19,194 nt of DNA from CAZCPB01 sp964500365 (GCA_964500365.1 CAZCPB010000050.1:1-19194), one strand, 5' to 3'. Counted from the stretch's first letter, positions 8,617-17,815 are shown. Program-made: numbers and translations. Notes: generated by a model from the letters alone, not told the origin.

Positions 8617-10281
8617 TCACGGGGCCGGGGGCGGCGCGAGGGACTTGCCCAGCAGCCATTCCACCGCCTCGTCGAGCCTGGCGTTGACGAGCAGCGTGTG
8701 GCCGTAGTGCTCCGCTTCGCGGAGCTCGAGGGGCAGGTTCTTCGACCGGGCCTCGTCGAGCGCGGCGCGGATCTGGTTCGAGCGCGCGATCGCGTCGAGC
8801 CCGCCGGTGTACGCCAGGATCGGTGCCGTGCGGAGCCCCGGCCTGCCCAGGCCCGCGAAGCACACCGCGCCCGCGACGGCGCGGGGACGCGCCCCCGCGA
8901 AGTAGGTCGCGACGCCCGCGCCCATCGAGTGCCCGATGACGTACACGCGCGAGCGGTCGATCGCGTAGTCGCGCTCGAGCTGCGCGAGGAGGAGATCGAA
9001 GACCTCGCCGCGCCCGGCGAGCTTGTACGACTGGACGGACGCGACGACGAAGCCCTTGTCCTCGGCCAGTTGCGTCAAGCGGCCGGCGCCGAAGCCGCGG
9101 ATGAACATGCTCGCGTCGCCGCCGGCGCCGTGCAGGGCGATGACGAGCGGTCGCAGAGTGTCGTCGGCCGCGACGGAGGGCGCGTACACCACGCACGGCA
9201 CCGGCTTGCTGTCGGGCGTTCCCTTCCCGACGATCGGCCGGTAGACCTCGCCGACCCGGCGCGCGTAGGGGTTCCGGCCCTCTTCGATCGCGGCGACCTC
9301 GCCCTCGAGCTCGGCGCCAAGAGCGGGGAAGTCGGCCATGAACTCGGCGGGGTCCACCGTGCCCGGGTAGTCCGTCAGCAGGCGGTTTCGGACGCGGCAG
9401 AGCGTGATCACGTCGCCCAGCGCCGGGTGCGCGGTCCGCGCGGCGTTCAGCCGCTCTTCGTGGGCCTTGCGTGATTCATCGAGCGACCCGGGAACCACGC
9501 AGTACCGCGCCCGGCTCCATTCGCGCCGGCCGAGCACCCGGGCCTCGACGAAGTACGTCCCGACCGCCCAGTGCTCGCCGCCCCCGGGCCACGGGCCGAA
9601 CTCTTCGAGCGCGACCTCGAGCGCGAACGCTTCGCCCTTCTTCAGCACGATCTCTTTTTCGGTGCGCGGGCGCCCCTGCGGAGATGCCCGGCCGTCGGTC
9701 CAGGTCAGCTCGACCGTGACCTTGCCCTCGGCTTCCACCGGCAGGCACGACCCGAGGCGCACCCGCGGCGTGGCCGGGCTGCCCGGCCACCAGACGGGCG
9801 GGTCGACCGAGGCCACGATCGGCGCACCGATGCTCGGCGGGATCTCGCCGCCTTCGGTCGTCTGCATGCGCTGGCCCAGTTCGTCGAACCGGGCGATCGC
9901 CCCCGGGTAGTTCGACGCGAAGAACTGGATCGTTGCCGCGTCGAACTCCCGGTTGAACTCGGCGATCTTCTCCGGTCCGACGCGGCGCGGGCCGTCCCCG
10001 ATCAGGGGCATGAAGAGCGCGTCGACCCAGAGATAGTGGTTCGCCATGTGCACGCGGCTGGCGACCGCGGGTGGCGGCCCCGGCGGGGGCGCGGGCTCGT
10101 CGGCGACCGGATCGGCCGGGGGCTGGACCGGCGGCTGCAGCCGACGCACGGCGGCGTCGATCACGAGCGCCCGGGGCACGTTCTCGTGATCATGGCGAAG
10201 GCCGGTCTCGCCCTGCGAGGCGACCGGCGCACCGACGGTGCCCGCCAGCGCCAGCATCAGCACAACAACCGGGCCGCTCAT
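8617..10281 (-). CDS. Secreted alpha/beta hydrolase (esterase/PHB-depolymerase-like)
   Basis: Predicted 554-residue exported enzyme. The start is ATG 10281, which gives a signal peptide (MSGPVVVLMLALAGTVGAPVASQ); the longer open frame upstream is only the antisense of other reading frames inside the preceding gene. A proline-rich stretch and an N-terminal region of no recognised family fill about residues 25-330. From about residue 340 there is an alpha/beta hydrolase domain of the kind annotated as prolyl oligopeptidase, dienelactone hydrolase or polyhydroxybutyrate depolymerase-like. It has the oxyanion segment ALHGAGGD, nucleophile elbow GHSMGAG (Ser452), Asp496 in GGLDAIARSNQ, and His525 or His528 in EAEHYGHT. 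Its ATG overlaps the stop of the upstream gene (4-bp overlap), indicating translational coupling. It ends 12 bp from the convergent EEP gene. The natural substrate cannot be inferred. Confidence 0.85.
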   Translation of the reverse strand: MSGPVVVLMLALAGTVGAPVASQGETGLRHDHENVPRALVIDAAVRRLQPPVQPPADPVADEPAPPPGPPPAVASRVHMANHYLWVDALFMPLIGDGPRRVGPEKIAEFNREFDAATIQFFASNYPGAIARFDELGQRMQTTEGGEIPPSIGAPIVASVDPPVWWPGSPATPRVRLGSCLPVEAEGKVTVELTWTDGRASPQGRPRTEKEIVLKKGEAFALEVALEEFGPWPGGGEHWAVGTYFVEARVLGRREWSRARYCVVPGSLDESRKAHEERLNAARTAHPALGDVITLCRVRNRLLTDYPGTVDPAEFMADFPALGAELEGEVAAIEEGRNPYARRVGEVYRPIVGKGTPDSKPVPCVVYAPSVAADDTLRPLVIALHGAGGDASMFIRGFGAGRLTQLAEDKGFVVASVQSYKLAGRGEVFDLLLAQLERDYAIDRSRVYVIGHSMGAGVATYFAGARPRAVAGAVCFAGLGRPGLRTAPILAYTGGLDAIARSNQIRAALDEARSKNLPLELREAEHYGHTLLVNARLDEAVEWLLGKSLAPPPAP

Positions 10282-10802
10282 CGCTTGCCGTCCTTGCCCG
10301 GCGCGCCCGCCGCGTTCTTCTTGCCGATCATGGCCGCGACCTCCGGGAGCAGGTCGTTGGGCACCGGGACCGAGAGGTTGTACTGCGCGATCTTCCACGC
10401 CCCGTCCGAGCGCACGAGGACTCCCGAGCCGCGGCATTCCCCGTACTTGGCGTTGTCGAGCATCTCGTCGAACCACGCCACCGATCCGTCCGTCGAGATC
10501 GTGATGAACCTCGCGTTGGGGCGCGGCAGGTAGGTCCAGCCGCGGCCCTGCGAGAAGTACGGCTTGGCGTACGCCCGGAACTGTTCCTTCGTCCAGCGCT
10601 CGCTCCCGTCGGTGCCGAGGAAGACCCCGTCGTCGGCGAAGAGCCCGAAGTACTCGTTCTCGTCGGCGCGGCTGGCCGCGTCGTGGAACTTGTCGAGGAC
10701 GGCGGCGACCGCGTCGGGCCCGCGCGAGGGATGGGGTTCGTGCATCGCCGCTGCTGCGGCCAGGGCCGCGGCGAGCGCCAACGCCAGGAACGAAGTCTTC
10801 AT
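10278..10802 (-). CDS. Secreted NTF2/SnoaL-like domain protein
   Basis: Predicted 174-residue exported protein. An Ala/Leu-rich signal peptide (MKTSFLALALAAALAAAAAM) is followed by a single NTF2-like fold domain of the SnoaL_3 type: a helical start (AVAAVLDKFHDAASRADENEYFGLF), ADDGVFLGTDGSERWTKEQF in the middle, and the closing strands GSVAWFDEMLDNAK, RGSGVLVRSDGAWKIAQYNL. Such domains serve as small-molecule-binding or enzymatic pockets, or in some families only as partners; the function here is unknown. The ATG at 10802 has GGAGA on the minus strand (10810-10814) 7 nt upstream. A promoter-like pair lies just beyond it. Its stop codon overlaps the start of the hydrolase gene, so the two are expected to be made together and both exported. 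Confidence 0.8.
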   Translation of the reverse strand: MKTSFLALALAAALAAAAAMHEPHPSRGPDAVAAVLDKFHDAASRADENEYFGLFADDGVFLGTDGSERWTKEQFRAYAKPYFSQGRGWTYLPRPNARFITISTDGSVAWFDEMLDNAKYGECRGSGVLVRSDGAWKIAQYNLSVPVPNDLLPEVAAMIGKKNAAGAPGKDGKR

Positions 10803-10826
10803 GGATGGGTCTCCGTGTGCGGCGTA

Positions 10827-10855
10827 AGTATGCGCCGGCTCCCGGGCCGGGTCGA
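10827..10855 (-). promoter_or_regulatory. Putative promoter of the SnoaL-like/hydrolase pair
   Basis: Reading the minus strand, TCGACC (10855-10850) and CATACT (10832-10827) are separated by 17 bp, giving a predicted start near 10820 and a leader of about 18 nt. It lies in the 87-bp gap after the TolC-like gene, so the pair can be expressed apart from the efflux genes. The -35 is imperfect. Confidence 0.4.
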
Positions 10856-10889
10856 TCCCCGACCGCGCCGGTCCGCCTTCACGAAAGCT

Positions 10890-12776
10890 TCAGTCCGGGT
10901 CCGTGCGCGGTTCGGCGTCCGGCGGTGGCGGGGGTTCCGGCTGCCCCGGCGCGGGGCTCTGCGTCGCGCCCTGCGGCGAGACCGTGGTCGTGGGCTCACC
11001 GGGTTCGCTTGGTGCCGGCTCGGGGATCCGCATGGTCTTGACCTGGTCGTCCTCCTCGCCGGGCCCGAGCCGCAGAACGTCGCGCTTGAACTGAATGTCG
11101 GCGTCGGGGTCGTCGAGCGTCTCGAAGCGGATCTTGCCCGCGCCCAGCAGCGTGCCGGTGGCGAAGGCCAGGTCCACCTGCGAGATCTGGTAGTCGGTGA
11201 GGGCCTGGATCTCGGAGAACTGGGCCTCGGCGAGCGCCGTCGCGGCGTCCAGCACGTTCCGCGAGGTCGAGGCGCCCAGGTCGAACTGGCGCTGCTCCGC
11301 GGCGAGCGTCCGGGCGCTCAGGATGGTCGCCTGGCGGGCGGCCAGCACGCGCTGCCACCCGGCCTGGATCGAGTCCACCGCGTCGAAGACCTCCTGGCGG
11401 ATCGCCTGGTCCCGGGCCTCGCGCGTCGCGAGGCGCTGCACCCGCTGGAGCACGGCGCGGCGGACGCCGGCCAGGGCGGTGTTGTTGCCGATGGGCACCT
11501 CGGCGGAGAGCCCGACCGACCAGTCCTCGAAGTTGTTCTTGGCAAGTGTCTTGAACGCCCGGTTCCGCGTCGACCCGAGCCCGTTGATGGTGTAGGCGTA
11601 GTCGAGCGTGAACAGGGGGAGGGCCTGGTTGCGGGCGAAGTCGATGTTCACCGCGTCGGCGGCGAGGCGCAGCTCGAGCTCGAGCATCTCCATCCGGTTC
11701 TCGACGGCGCGGTCGGCCAGTTGCCGGGTGTCGAAGACGTACTCGACCGGGTCGGGCGGGGTGCCCGTCAGGACGAGCGTCTCCGAGCCGATCTCCAGGC
11801 CGGGCATGTTGATGATCCGCTTGAGCTCGCGCTGCTGCTGGAGCACCGCGTTCTGCGCGATGATGATCGCCTCCATGCGGTCGGCCCGCCCCGACTCGGC
11901 GCGGATGACCTCGATCTCGGGGGCGTTGCCCGCCGCGACCAGCCGCTCGGCGGCGCGCAGCTGCGTTTCGGCCAGCTCGTACTGCTTCTGCGCGACTTCC
12001 AGGCTCTGGCGCGCGCGGAAGAGCCTCCAGTACGAGCGGTCGACCGCGGCGATCTGCCGGATCGCTTCGAGGCGTGTCTGGGCGGCGACGGCCTGGGTGT
12101 TGTAGCTGGCGACGCGGATGCCCGCGGTGTTGGCCCGGCGCCCCGCGCCGCGCAGCAGCGGCTGGGTCACGGAGAAACGCAGGTCCGCCGCGTACGACGG
12201 GTTCAGCGTCGAGAACTGGTTGTCCGTCTCGGAGCGCGAGAAGGGCAGCGTGACGTTGATGGTCTCGCCGGTCCGCAGGGGCAGCCGCACCCCGGGCTCG
12301 ATCAGCCCGAAGGTGCTCTGGGCGCTGTCCAGCTCCGACGCCGTGGCCGAGTCGTTGTTCTGGTAGAACGACCGCAGCGTGAACGCCGCGTCGAACCGGC
12401 CCTCCTCCTCCGAGATCGACTGGCGCGCGATCGCCGGCGACACCAGCGCGACCTTCAGGTCGAGGTTGTTCTCGAGCGCCGACGCGCGGCAGGCCTCGAG
12501 CGTCAGCTCCGCCGATCCCAGCCCGTCGAACCGCGCCCGCTGCTCGGCCGCGATCTCCTCGGCCACGCCGGGCCGGCTGACGTCGGGCAGCGGTTTGGCC
12601 CCGTGCGTCTTCCGGTACTTCTCCAGGTCGACCGTCTCGAGCTCCTTGAAGCGGTCGAGGGGCACGAGGCGCCCGTAGTCGGACTCGTCCGACGTGAACG
12701 GGTTCGTGCACGCCCCCACGAGGGCGGCGGTCCCGCAGAGCAGCATCAGCAGGGGCGGCGCGGCGGATCGTCTCAT
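10890..12776 (-). CDS. TolC-like outer-membrane efflux lipoprotein
   Basis: Predicted 628-residue outer-membrane channel of the OEP/TolC family. The start at ATG 12776 is preceded by GAGAG; another ATG lies at 12788. The N-terminus has a lipoprotein signal (LLMLLCGTAALVGAC, lipobox LVGAC), so lipid anchoring is predicted. Two OEP repeats can be traced by their long helices: the first begins around LTLEACRASALENNLDLKVA, and the second follows with RMEMLELELRLAADAVNIDF and later LAEAQFSEIQALTDYQISQV, the classic end of the TolC fold. About 55 residues of proline- and acid-rich tail (…PAPGQPEPPPPPDAEP…) extend past the fold. It is the fourth gene of the tripartite export system, 157 bp after the permease; the gap holds a TATTCT -10-like box on the minus strand (12842-12837) without a clear -35. 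Confidence 0.92.
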   Translation of the reverse strand: MRRSAAPPLLMLLCGTAALVGACTNPFTSDESDYGRLVPLDRFKELETVDLEKYRKTHGAKPLPDVSRPGVAEEIAAEQRARFDGLGSAELTLEACRASALENNLDLKVALVSPAIARQSISEEEGRFDAAFTLRSFYQNNDSATASELDSAQSTFGLIEPGVRLPLRTGETINVTLPFSRSETDNQFSTLNPSYAADLRFSVTQPLLRGAGRRANTAGIRVASYNTQAVAAQTRLEAIRQIAAVDRSYWRLFRARQSLEVAQKQYELAETQLRAAERLVAAGNAPEIEVIRAESGRADRMEAIIIAQNAVLQQQRELKRIINMPGLEIGSETLVLTGTPPDPVEYVFDTRQLADRAVENRMEMLELELRLAADAVNIDFARNQALPLFTLDYAYTINGLGSTRNRAFKTLAKNNFEDWSVGLSAEVPIGNNTALAGVRRAVLQRVQRLATREARDQAIRQEVFDAVDSIQAGWQRVLAARQATILSARTLAAEQRQFDLGASTSRNVLDAATALAEAQFSEIQALTDYQISQVDLAFATGTLLGAGKIRFETLDDPDADIQFKRDVLRLGPGEEDDQVKTMRIPEPAPSEPGEPTTTVSPQGATQSPAPGQPEPPPPPDAEPRTDPD

Positions 12777-12933
12777 CTCGTCTCTCATGTCGGCTGGGTC
12801 ACCACGGCGATCACGGGGCTTCGCGGAGCGTCGCGGAGAATACCGCACCGGGCGGGTCGCGCTTGTTGGCCGGCCGCCGGCGGCGCTTTCAGTCCGGGTC
12901 GCGCGCCGGGCCGGGGTCCCTCGTGATCGCTCC

Positions 12934-14168
12934 CTATTCATGCCGCAGCGCGTCGATCGGGTTGAGGCGCGCGGCCTTGACGGCGGGGAACATCCCGAAG
13001 AGCACGCCCGTCGCGGCGGAGAACCCGACGCTCAGCACCACGGCCCACAGGGGGGTGGAGGCGTCGGACACCGGGCTCTTGGGGATCAGTTTCATGGCCA
13101 GCACGGCGGCCTGCCCGATGACCAGCCCGACCGCGCCGCCGATCAGGCAGAGCGTGACCGCCTCGACCAGGAACTGCATCAGGATGATGCCGGGCTTGGC
13201 CCCCACGGCCTTGCGGAGCCCGATCTCGCGCGTGCGCTCGCTCACGGACACGAGCATGATGTTCATGATCCCGATCCCGCCCACGAGCAGCGAGATCGTG
13301 ACGATGCCGGCCAGGAAGATCGCCAGGCCCGTCGAGAGCTTCTTGAACTGCGCGATGATCTGCTCGATCGCCTCGACCCCGAAGGTGTTGGGCTCGTCGG
13401 GCTTGAGCTGGCGCGCCCGGCGCATGTAGAACTCGACCTCGGCCTTGGCGTCCTCGTACAGCTCGGGGGCCTTCGTCTGCGCGACGACGTACATCCGCGG
13501 CTCGGGGCGCATCATCAGGCCCGTCTGGAAGGGGATGAACATCTCGCTGCGCGCCTCGTCCCCGCCGAACATGGGCGAGACGGTCTTGGTCTCGACCACG
13601 CCGACGATGGTGAACTTCCTCCCGCCCAGCAGGATCGCCTGCCCGATGCAGTTGGTGTCGAGCTTCAGTTCCCCGATCGCCTTGTCGTTGATGATGCAGA
13701 CCTGCCGCCGCTGCTCCTCGTCGAGGCTGGTGAGCTGCCGCCCCTGGAGCACGGACCGGTCCTCGATGTCGTGCCACGACGGGCGGACGGCCTGCACCGA
13801 GACCACCTGCAGGAACACGTCCTTGGACTGGGCGCTCGACGAGAGCTCCATGATCGGCGTGAGGCGGGCCAGCGACGGGCAGCGGTCGAGCATGCCGTCC
13901 ACTTCCTCGATCTTGATCCGCAGCTGCCGCCAGCTGTAGCGGTCGCGCTGGCCCTCGGGGCGGCGCGGGAAAATCCACACCTTGCTCGCCCCGACCGACG
14001 CGAACTCCTTGAGCACGAACTTCTGCAGGCCGTCGGTGGCCGAGACCACGCTGATCACCGCCGCGACGCCGATGATGATGCCCAGCGTCGTCAGCATGGC
14101 GCGGACCTTGTTGGCCCAGATCTGCCCGAGCGCCAGGAACGCGGTCTGGAAGATGAGCCGCACGACGA

Positions 14169-14172
<4 letters not shown>
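12934..14172 (-). CDS. ABC transporter permease, MacB-like
   Basis: Predicted 412-residue inner-membrane subunit. The start is GTG 14172, overlapping the ATPase stop by 4 bp (GTGA); the open frame further upstream is a shadow of the ATPase gene. The layout is that of the MacB type: one N-terminal membrane helix (about residues 25-44, AMLTTLGIIIGVAAVISVVS), a large periplasmic MacB_PCD domain (about 45-278), then three C-terminal helices of the FtsX domain (about 283-309, 330-360 and 374-396). The conserved VSERTREIGLRKAVGAKPG loop after the second helix is the coupling segment that contacts the ATPase. It ends PIDALRHE, typical of the family. In Escherichia coli the ATPase and permease are one protein; here they are separate. 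Substrates of such systems include peptides, lipoproteins and macrolides, but none can be assigned here. Confidence 0.94.
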
Positions 14173-15035
<863 letters not shown>

Positions 15036-15085
15036 GGCGTGATGCTCAAAGGTCTCCGGTCGCGGTGTCGCGGGTCACCCGGCCG

Positions 15086-16384
15086 TTACGCCCCTCCCTT
15101 GTCCGCGACCTTGGTCTTCCCGGCTTCGTCCTTCTTCGGCAGCGTCGTCTCGTCCACGATCCGCTGGGCTTCCTTGAGGCTCAGGAGAGCCTTGAACGGG
15201 CCGGTCACGATCGTGTCCCCTTCCTTCAGTCCGCCCAGGATCACCGTGTGAGTCAGGTCGCTGGCGCCCACGCTCACGGGCACGGTCCTGGCCTTTCCGT
15301 CGTTGAGCGTGTAGACCACCCGCGCGAACTTCTTGTTGCGGTCCACGTACTGCGCCCCGTCGCGGAGCTCGAGGGGCAGCTCGTCCACCGGCCGGTCGAG
15401 CACTGCCTGGCTCGGCACCCGCACCACGTCGCGGATCGTCTCGACCTCGATGTCCGCGTTGGACTGCAGGCCCCAGAGCACGCGCGTGCCCTTGGGCACC
15501 TCGAGCAGCAGCTCGGCCTCGAAGTACGTCGTCCCGTCGCGGTCGAGCTGGCGCTGCAGCCTGATCGCCTGCACCTCGGCGCTGAAATTCTGGTCGGGGT
15601 AGGCGTTGAACGTCACCCGCGCCTTCTGCCCGACCCGCACCGGGGCCACGTTCGCCTCGTCCACCTTGGCCTTGACCAGCATCTCCGACAGGTCGGCGAT
15701 CTGCATGATCACCGTTCCCGCGTTGTTGAACGTGCCCACCACCACCAGCTCGCCCACCTCGGCGTTGCGGATGATGATCGTCCCGTCGATCGGGCTCGTG
15801 ATGATCGCGTTCTCGAGGTCCTTCTCGGCGCGGCTGATGTTCGCGTTGGCGATCTCGATGGAGAACTGGGCCTGGCGCAGGGCGGTCTCGGCCCGCGTGT
15901 AGTCGACCTCCGCCTGGTCGAGGTCGGCCTTGCTGATGTCCTTGCTCGAGAAGAGCTCGCGCCGCCGGCCCAGCTCCGACGCCGCGTTGGCGAGCTGCGC
16001 CGAGGCGCCCTCGACCCGCGCCTGCTCGATCTTGAGCTGGGCCTTGGCCGAGTCGAGCGCCGCGGCCAGGTCGCGCGCGTCCAGCCGCACGATCACGTCG
16101 CCCTTCTTGACGTCCTGCCCCTCGCGGAAGGGCATCGCGATGATCCGCGCGCTCACCTGCGCGCTGATCGACACCTTGGTCTTGGGCTCGGTCAGCCCCG
16201 GCGCGCTCACCGTCCGCACCAGGTTCCCCACCGCGCACTTTTCCAGCCGCACCGGCGTCGCCTTCAGGTCCGGCCGGAACTGCTCCATCACTTTGTCAAG
16301 CCGGCCCGAACTCTTGAACCACCACCCGCCCCCGGCGCAGCCGGCGACGATCACGAGGAACACCGCCACCAGCCATTTCCACAC
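15086..16384 (-). CDS. Periplasmic adaptor (MacA/HlyD-family membrane fusion protein)
   Basis: Predicted 432-residue adaptor linking the MacB-like pump to the TolC-like channel. The N-terminus (MWKWLVAVFLVIVAGCAGGG) is either a membrane anchor or a lipoprotein signal with lipobox VAGC. Next come the first half of the lipoyl domain (ISAQVSARIIAMPFREGQDVKKGD), a helical hairpin rich in Ala/Glu/Arg (about residues 100-185), the second lipoyl half (IITSPIDGTIIIRNAEVGELV), a beta-barrel (VKAKVDEANVAPVRVGQKAR), and a membrane-proximal domain ending with GGLKEGDTIVTGPFKALLSL. The start codon is GTG at 16384, with GGAGGGGAG on the minus strand (16392-16400) upstream; this ribosome binding site can fold into a hairpin. 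It is the first gene of the efflux operon. Confidence 0.93.
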   Translation of the reverse strand: MWKWLVAVFLVIVAGCAGGGWWFKSSGRLDKVMEQFRPDLKATPVRLEKCAVGNLVRTVSAPGLTEPKTKVSISAQVSARIIAMPFREGQDVKKGDVIVRLDARDLAAALDSAKAQLKIEQARVEGASAQLANAASELGRRRELFSSKDISKADLDQAEVDYTRAETALRQAQFSIEIANANISRAEKDLENAIITSPIDGTIIIRNAEVGELVVVGTFNNAGTVIMQIADLSEMLVKAKVDEANVAPVRVGQKARVTFNAYPDQNFSAEVQAIRLQRQLDRDGTTYFEAELLLEVPKGTRVLWGLQSNADIEVETIRDVVRVPSQAVLDRPVDELPLELRDGAQYVDRNKKFARVVYTLNDGKARTVPVSVGASDLTHTVILGGLKEGDTIVTGPFKALLSLKEAQRIVDETTLPKKDEAGKTKVADKGGA

Positions 16385-16592
16385 GCGGAAGCTCCCCTCC
16401 GGAGAGGGCCCGACCTGCCCCGGGGCGGGCCCGGCCCATCCGGTTCCCTATCACTTGGATTCACGCCTGCCGGGTTTCCGGCAGCAGGACCCGGCCACGA
16501 TGCGTTTCCACCACACGCCACACGAACAACGATTCTACAGAGCGACTCTTCTCTAAGCGCTGTCGGGAACTCACGTTCTGTGACAATTCGGG
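16385..16592. promoter_or_regulatory. Divergent control region: leader of the efflux operon
   Basis: This stretch holds no gene. On the minus strand it is the presumed leader of the efflux operon. Next to the adaptor start, CTCTCC-GGA-GGGGAG (16406 to 16392) can fold and hide the ribosome binding site. A longer GGGCCCG/CGGGCCC hairpin (16406-16432) competes with it for one base. Further out is a perfect 7-bp stem with a 4-nt loop (16467-16484, CTGCCGG/CCGGCAG). A TAGAAT -10-like box lies on the minus strand at 16537-16532, but its -35 is poor, so the promoter remains uncertain. Confidence 0.45.
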
Positions 16593-16598
16593 TTGTCA
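16581..16598. promoter_or_regulatory. Inverted repeat on the CHRD1 -35 box (candidate operator)
   Basis: TGACAATTCGGGTTGTCA is a perfect 6-bp inverted repeat (TGACAA/TTGTCA) with a 6-bp spacer. Its right arm is itself the -35 box of the promoter of the first CHRD gene, and the other strand reads TTGACA there. A dimeric regulator bound here would touch both divergent units. No regulator gene is adjacent. Confidence 0.45.
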
Positions 16599-16621
16599 AG
16601 CGCGGCCGCCCCCGTTAGGCT
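16593..16621 (+). promoter_or_regulatory. Promoter of the first CHRD gene
   Basis: The -35 box TTGTCA (16593-16598), a 17-bp spacer and the -10 box TAGGCT (16616-16621) predict transcription from about 16628. This leaves a leader of about 85 nt before the ATG at 16713. Confidence 0.55.
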
Positions 16622-16640
16622 GAAACAGACTTCATGCCCG

Positions 16641-16674
16641 GAGCGGTCGGTACGCGTTGTGACCGGGAACTTCC
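16641..16674 (+). promoter_or_regulatory. Conserved leader element, copy 1
   Basis: A 34-nt block matches the leader of the second CHRD gene (17816-17849) at 28 positions. It contains GGTAC (16649-16653) that can pair with GT and ACC (16659-16664) around a bulged G, and it ends in GGAACTTCC. An alternative stem joins CGGTC (16644-16648) to GACCG (16661-16665). GGAACTT also resembles the -35 of extracytoplasmic-function sigma factors, but no matching -10 is shared by both copies. Confidence 0.55.
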
Positions 16675-16712
16675 AGAGCACACGGGCCGTTTTCGAGCAG
16701 GAGAATAGAGCA

Positions 16713-17600
16713 ATGAGATCAGGACTCTTGGTGCTTGCCGCGGCTGCGGCCGTGGCGGTCGTGGGCAGCGCCCGCGCCGACATCGTGGTCTGGAACATCA
16801 CCCTGAATTCCGCCCAGGAAGTTCCCCCCAACGCGTCCACCGCGACCGGCACCGCCCAGGTCACGCTGGACACCGTGACCCGCAACGTTTCGGTCACCGG
16901 CACCTACACCGGGACGACCACGTCCGTCACCGCGGCGCACATCCACGGGCTCGCAGGGCCCGGCGTCAACGCCGGCGTCATCGTCGGCCTCACCCCGACC
17001 GGGGGCACCAGCGGCACCATTTCCGGCTCGGGCACGCTCTCGGTCGCCAACGCCAACGGCATGCTCGCGGGGAACACCTACATCAACGTCCACACCAGCA
17101 TGTTCCCGGGCGGCGAGATCCGCGGCCAGATCCCGCCCCTCCCCGTCCCCGGCGCCTTCTCGCTCCTCTCGCCCGACGACTTCGCTCTCGATCAGTCCCT
17201 GACCCCGACGCTCTCCTGGTCGAGCGCGACCAACGCCTCGACCTACACGGTCAAGATCGCCGACAACCCCGGCCTCACCAGCCCGATCCTGACCGCCTCG
17301 GGCCTTACTTCGACCTCCTACGTCGTTCCCGGCGCGACGCTCGCCGACTGCACCACGTACTACTGGGGCGTCACGGCCGTGAACAACTCGGGCTCGACCG
17401 CCTCGACGCCCGCATCGTTCTCCTTCACCACCCGCTACCCGGCCGACTTCAACCACGACGGCTTCGTGACCGGCGAGGACTTCGACGAGTTCGTGGCGCT
17501 CTTCGAGATCGGTGACATGGGCGCTGACTTCAACGGCGACACCTTCGTCACCGGCGAAGACTTCGACGAGTTCGTGCAGCACTTCGTCGATGGATGCTGA
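16713..17600 (+). CDS. Secreted CHRD-domain protein with fibronectin type III and C-terminal dockerin-like (GC-end) domain
   Basis: Predicted 295-residue surface protein. ATG 16713 has AGGAG (16699-16703) 9 nt upstream and begins a signal peptide (MRSGLLVLAAAAAVAVVGSARA, cleavage before Asp23). Residues 24-143 are a CHRD domain, named for its presence in chordin (SAQEVPPN, VTAAHIHGLAGPGVNAGVIV, NVHTSMFPGGEIRGQI). Residues 150-243 look like a fibronectin type III domain (PTLSWSSATNASTYTVKIAD, YYWGVTAVN). The last 52 residues have two calcium-loop repeats, DFNHDGFVTGED and DFNGDTFVTGED, each followed by FDEFV, and the protein ends in Gly-Cys. From memory, NCBI uses the name GC-type dockerin domain for such tails in Phycisphaerales; it is thought to attach or sort the protein. 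The molecular role of CHRD is unknown. Its own promoter and terminator flank it. Confidence 0.9.
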   Translation: MRSGLLVLAAAAAVAVVGSARADIVVWNITLNSAQEVPPNASTATGTAQVTLDTVTRNVSVTGTYTGTTTSVTAAHIHGLAGPGVNAGVIVGLTPTGGTSGTISGSGTLSVANANGMLAGNTYINVHTSMFPGGEIRGQIPPLPVPGAFSLLSPDDFALDQSLTPTLSWSSATNASTYTVKIADNPGLTSPILTASGLTSTSYVVPGATLADCTTYYWGVTAVNNSGSTASTPASFSFTTRYPADFNHDGFVTGEDFDEFVALFEIGDMGADFNGDTFVTGEDFDEFVQHFVDGC

Positions 17601-17639
17601 AGTCTGACGGAATGGCGAACCGCCCACGGGGCAACACAG

Positions 17640-17678
17640 GGGCGACCCGGCCGACCGGGTTGCCCTTTTTTTTCTTTT
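17640..17678 (+). terminator. Intrinsic terminator of the first CHRD gene
   Basis: GGGCGACCCGG (17640-17650) pairs with CCGGGTTGCCC (17655-17665): 11 bp with one G-U pair and a 4-nt loop. It is followed directly by eight T, a C and four more T. It stands 39 bp after the stop codon. Confidence 0.92.
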
Positions 17679-17769
17679 AAGCACGCCGACGTTCTCCGCG
17701 GGGTGCCCCGCAAGGCTCCAAGAGGGCCCGGTACCGGATCGATGCCGAACCCAACTCGCCAGATTCCAA

Positions 17770-17797
17770 TTGCAACACTGCACCCGCGCGGTATTCT
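17770..17797 (+). promoter_or_regulatory. Promoter of the second CHRD gene
   Basis: TTGCAA (17770-17775), a 16-bp spacer and TATTCT (17792-17797) predict a start near 17804 and a leader of about 87 nt, nearly the same as for the first CHRD gene. The DNA between the preceding terminator and this promoter holds only a 10-bp palindrome, CCGGTACCGG (17728-17737), of unknown meaning. Confidence 0.6.
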
Positions 17798-17815
17798 GGG
17801 GCCGTTGATCTCCCG

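Noticed and set aside
10071..12926. A 951-codon open frame on the plus strand
   Set aside because: It is antisense to the TolC-like and SnoaL-like genes and has low-complexity Arg/Gly/Leu composition; the minus strand gives clear conserved proteins.
16467..16484. Hairpin CTGCCGG-GTTT-CCGGCAG as a terminator
   Set aside because: No T run follows on either strand, so it is more likely a leader structure or chance pairing in GC-rich DNA.
16666..16672. GGAACTT as the -35 of an extracytoplasmic-function sigma promoter
   Set aside because: It is also in the second leader (17841-17847), but neither copy has a common -10 at 16-17 bp, and both genes have good upstream -35/-10 pairs. Kept only as an alternative reading of the leader element.
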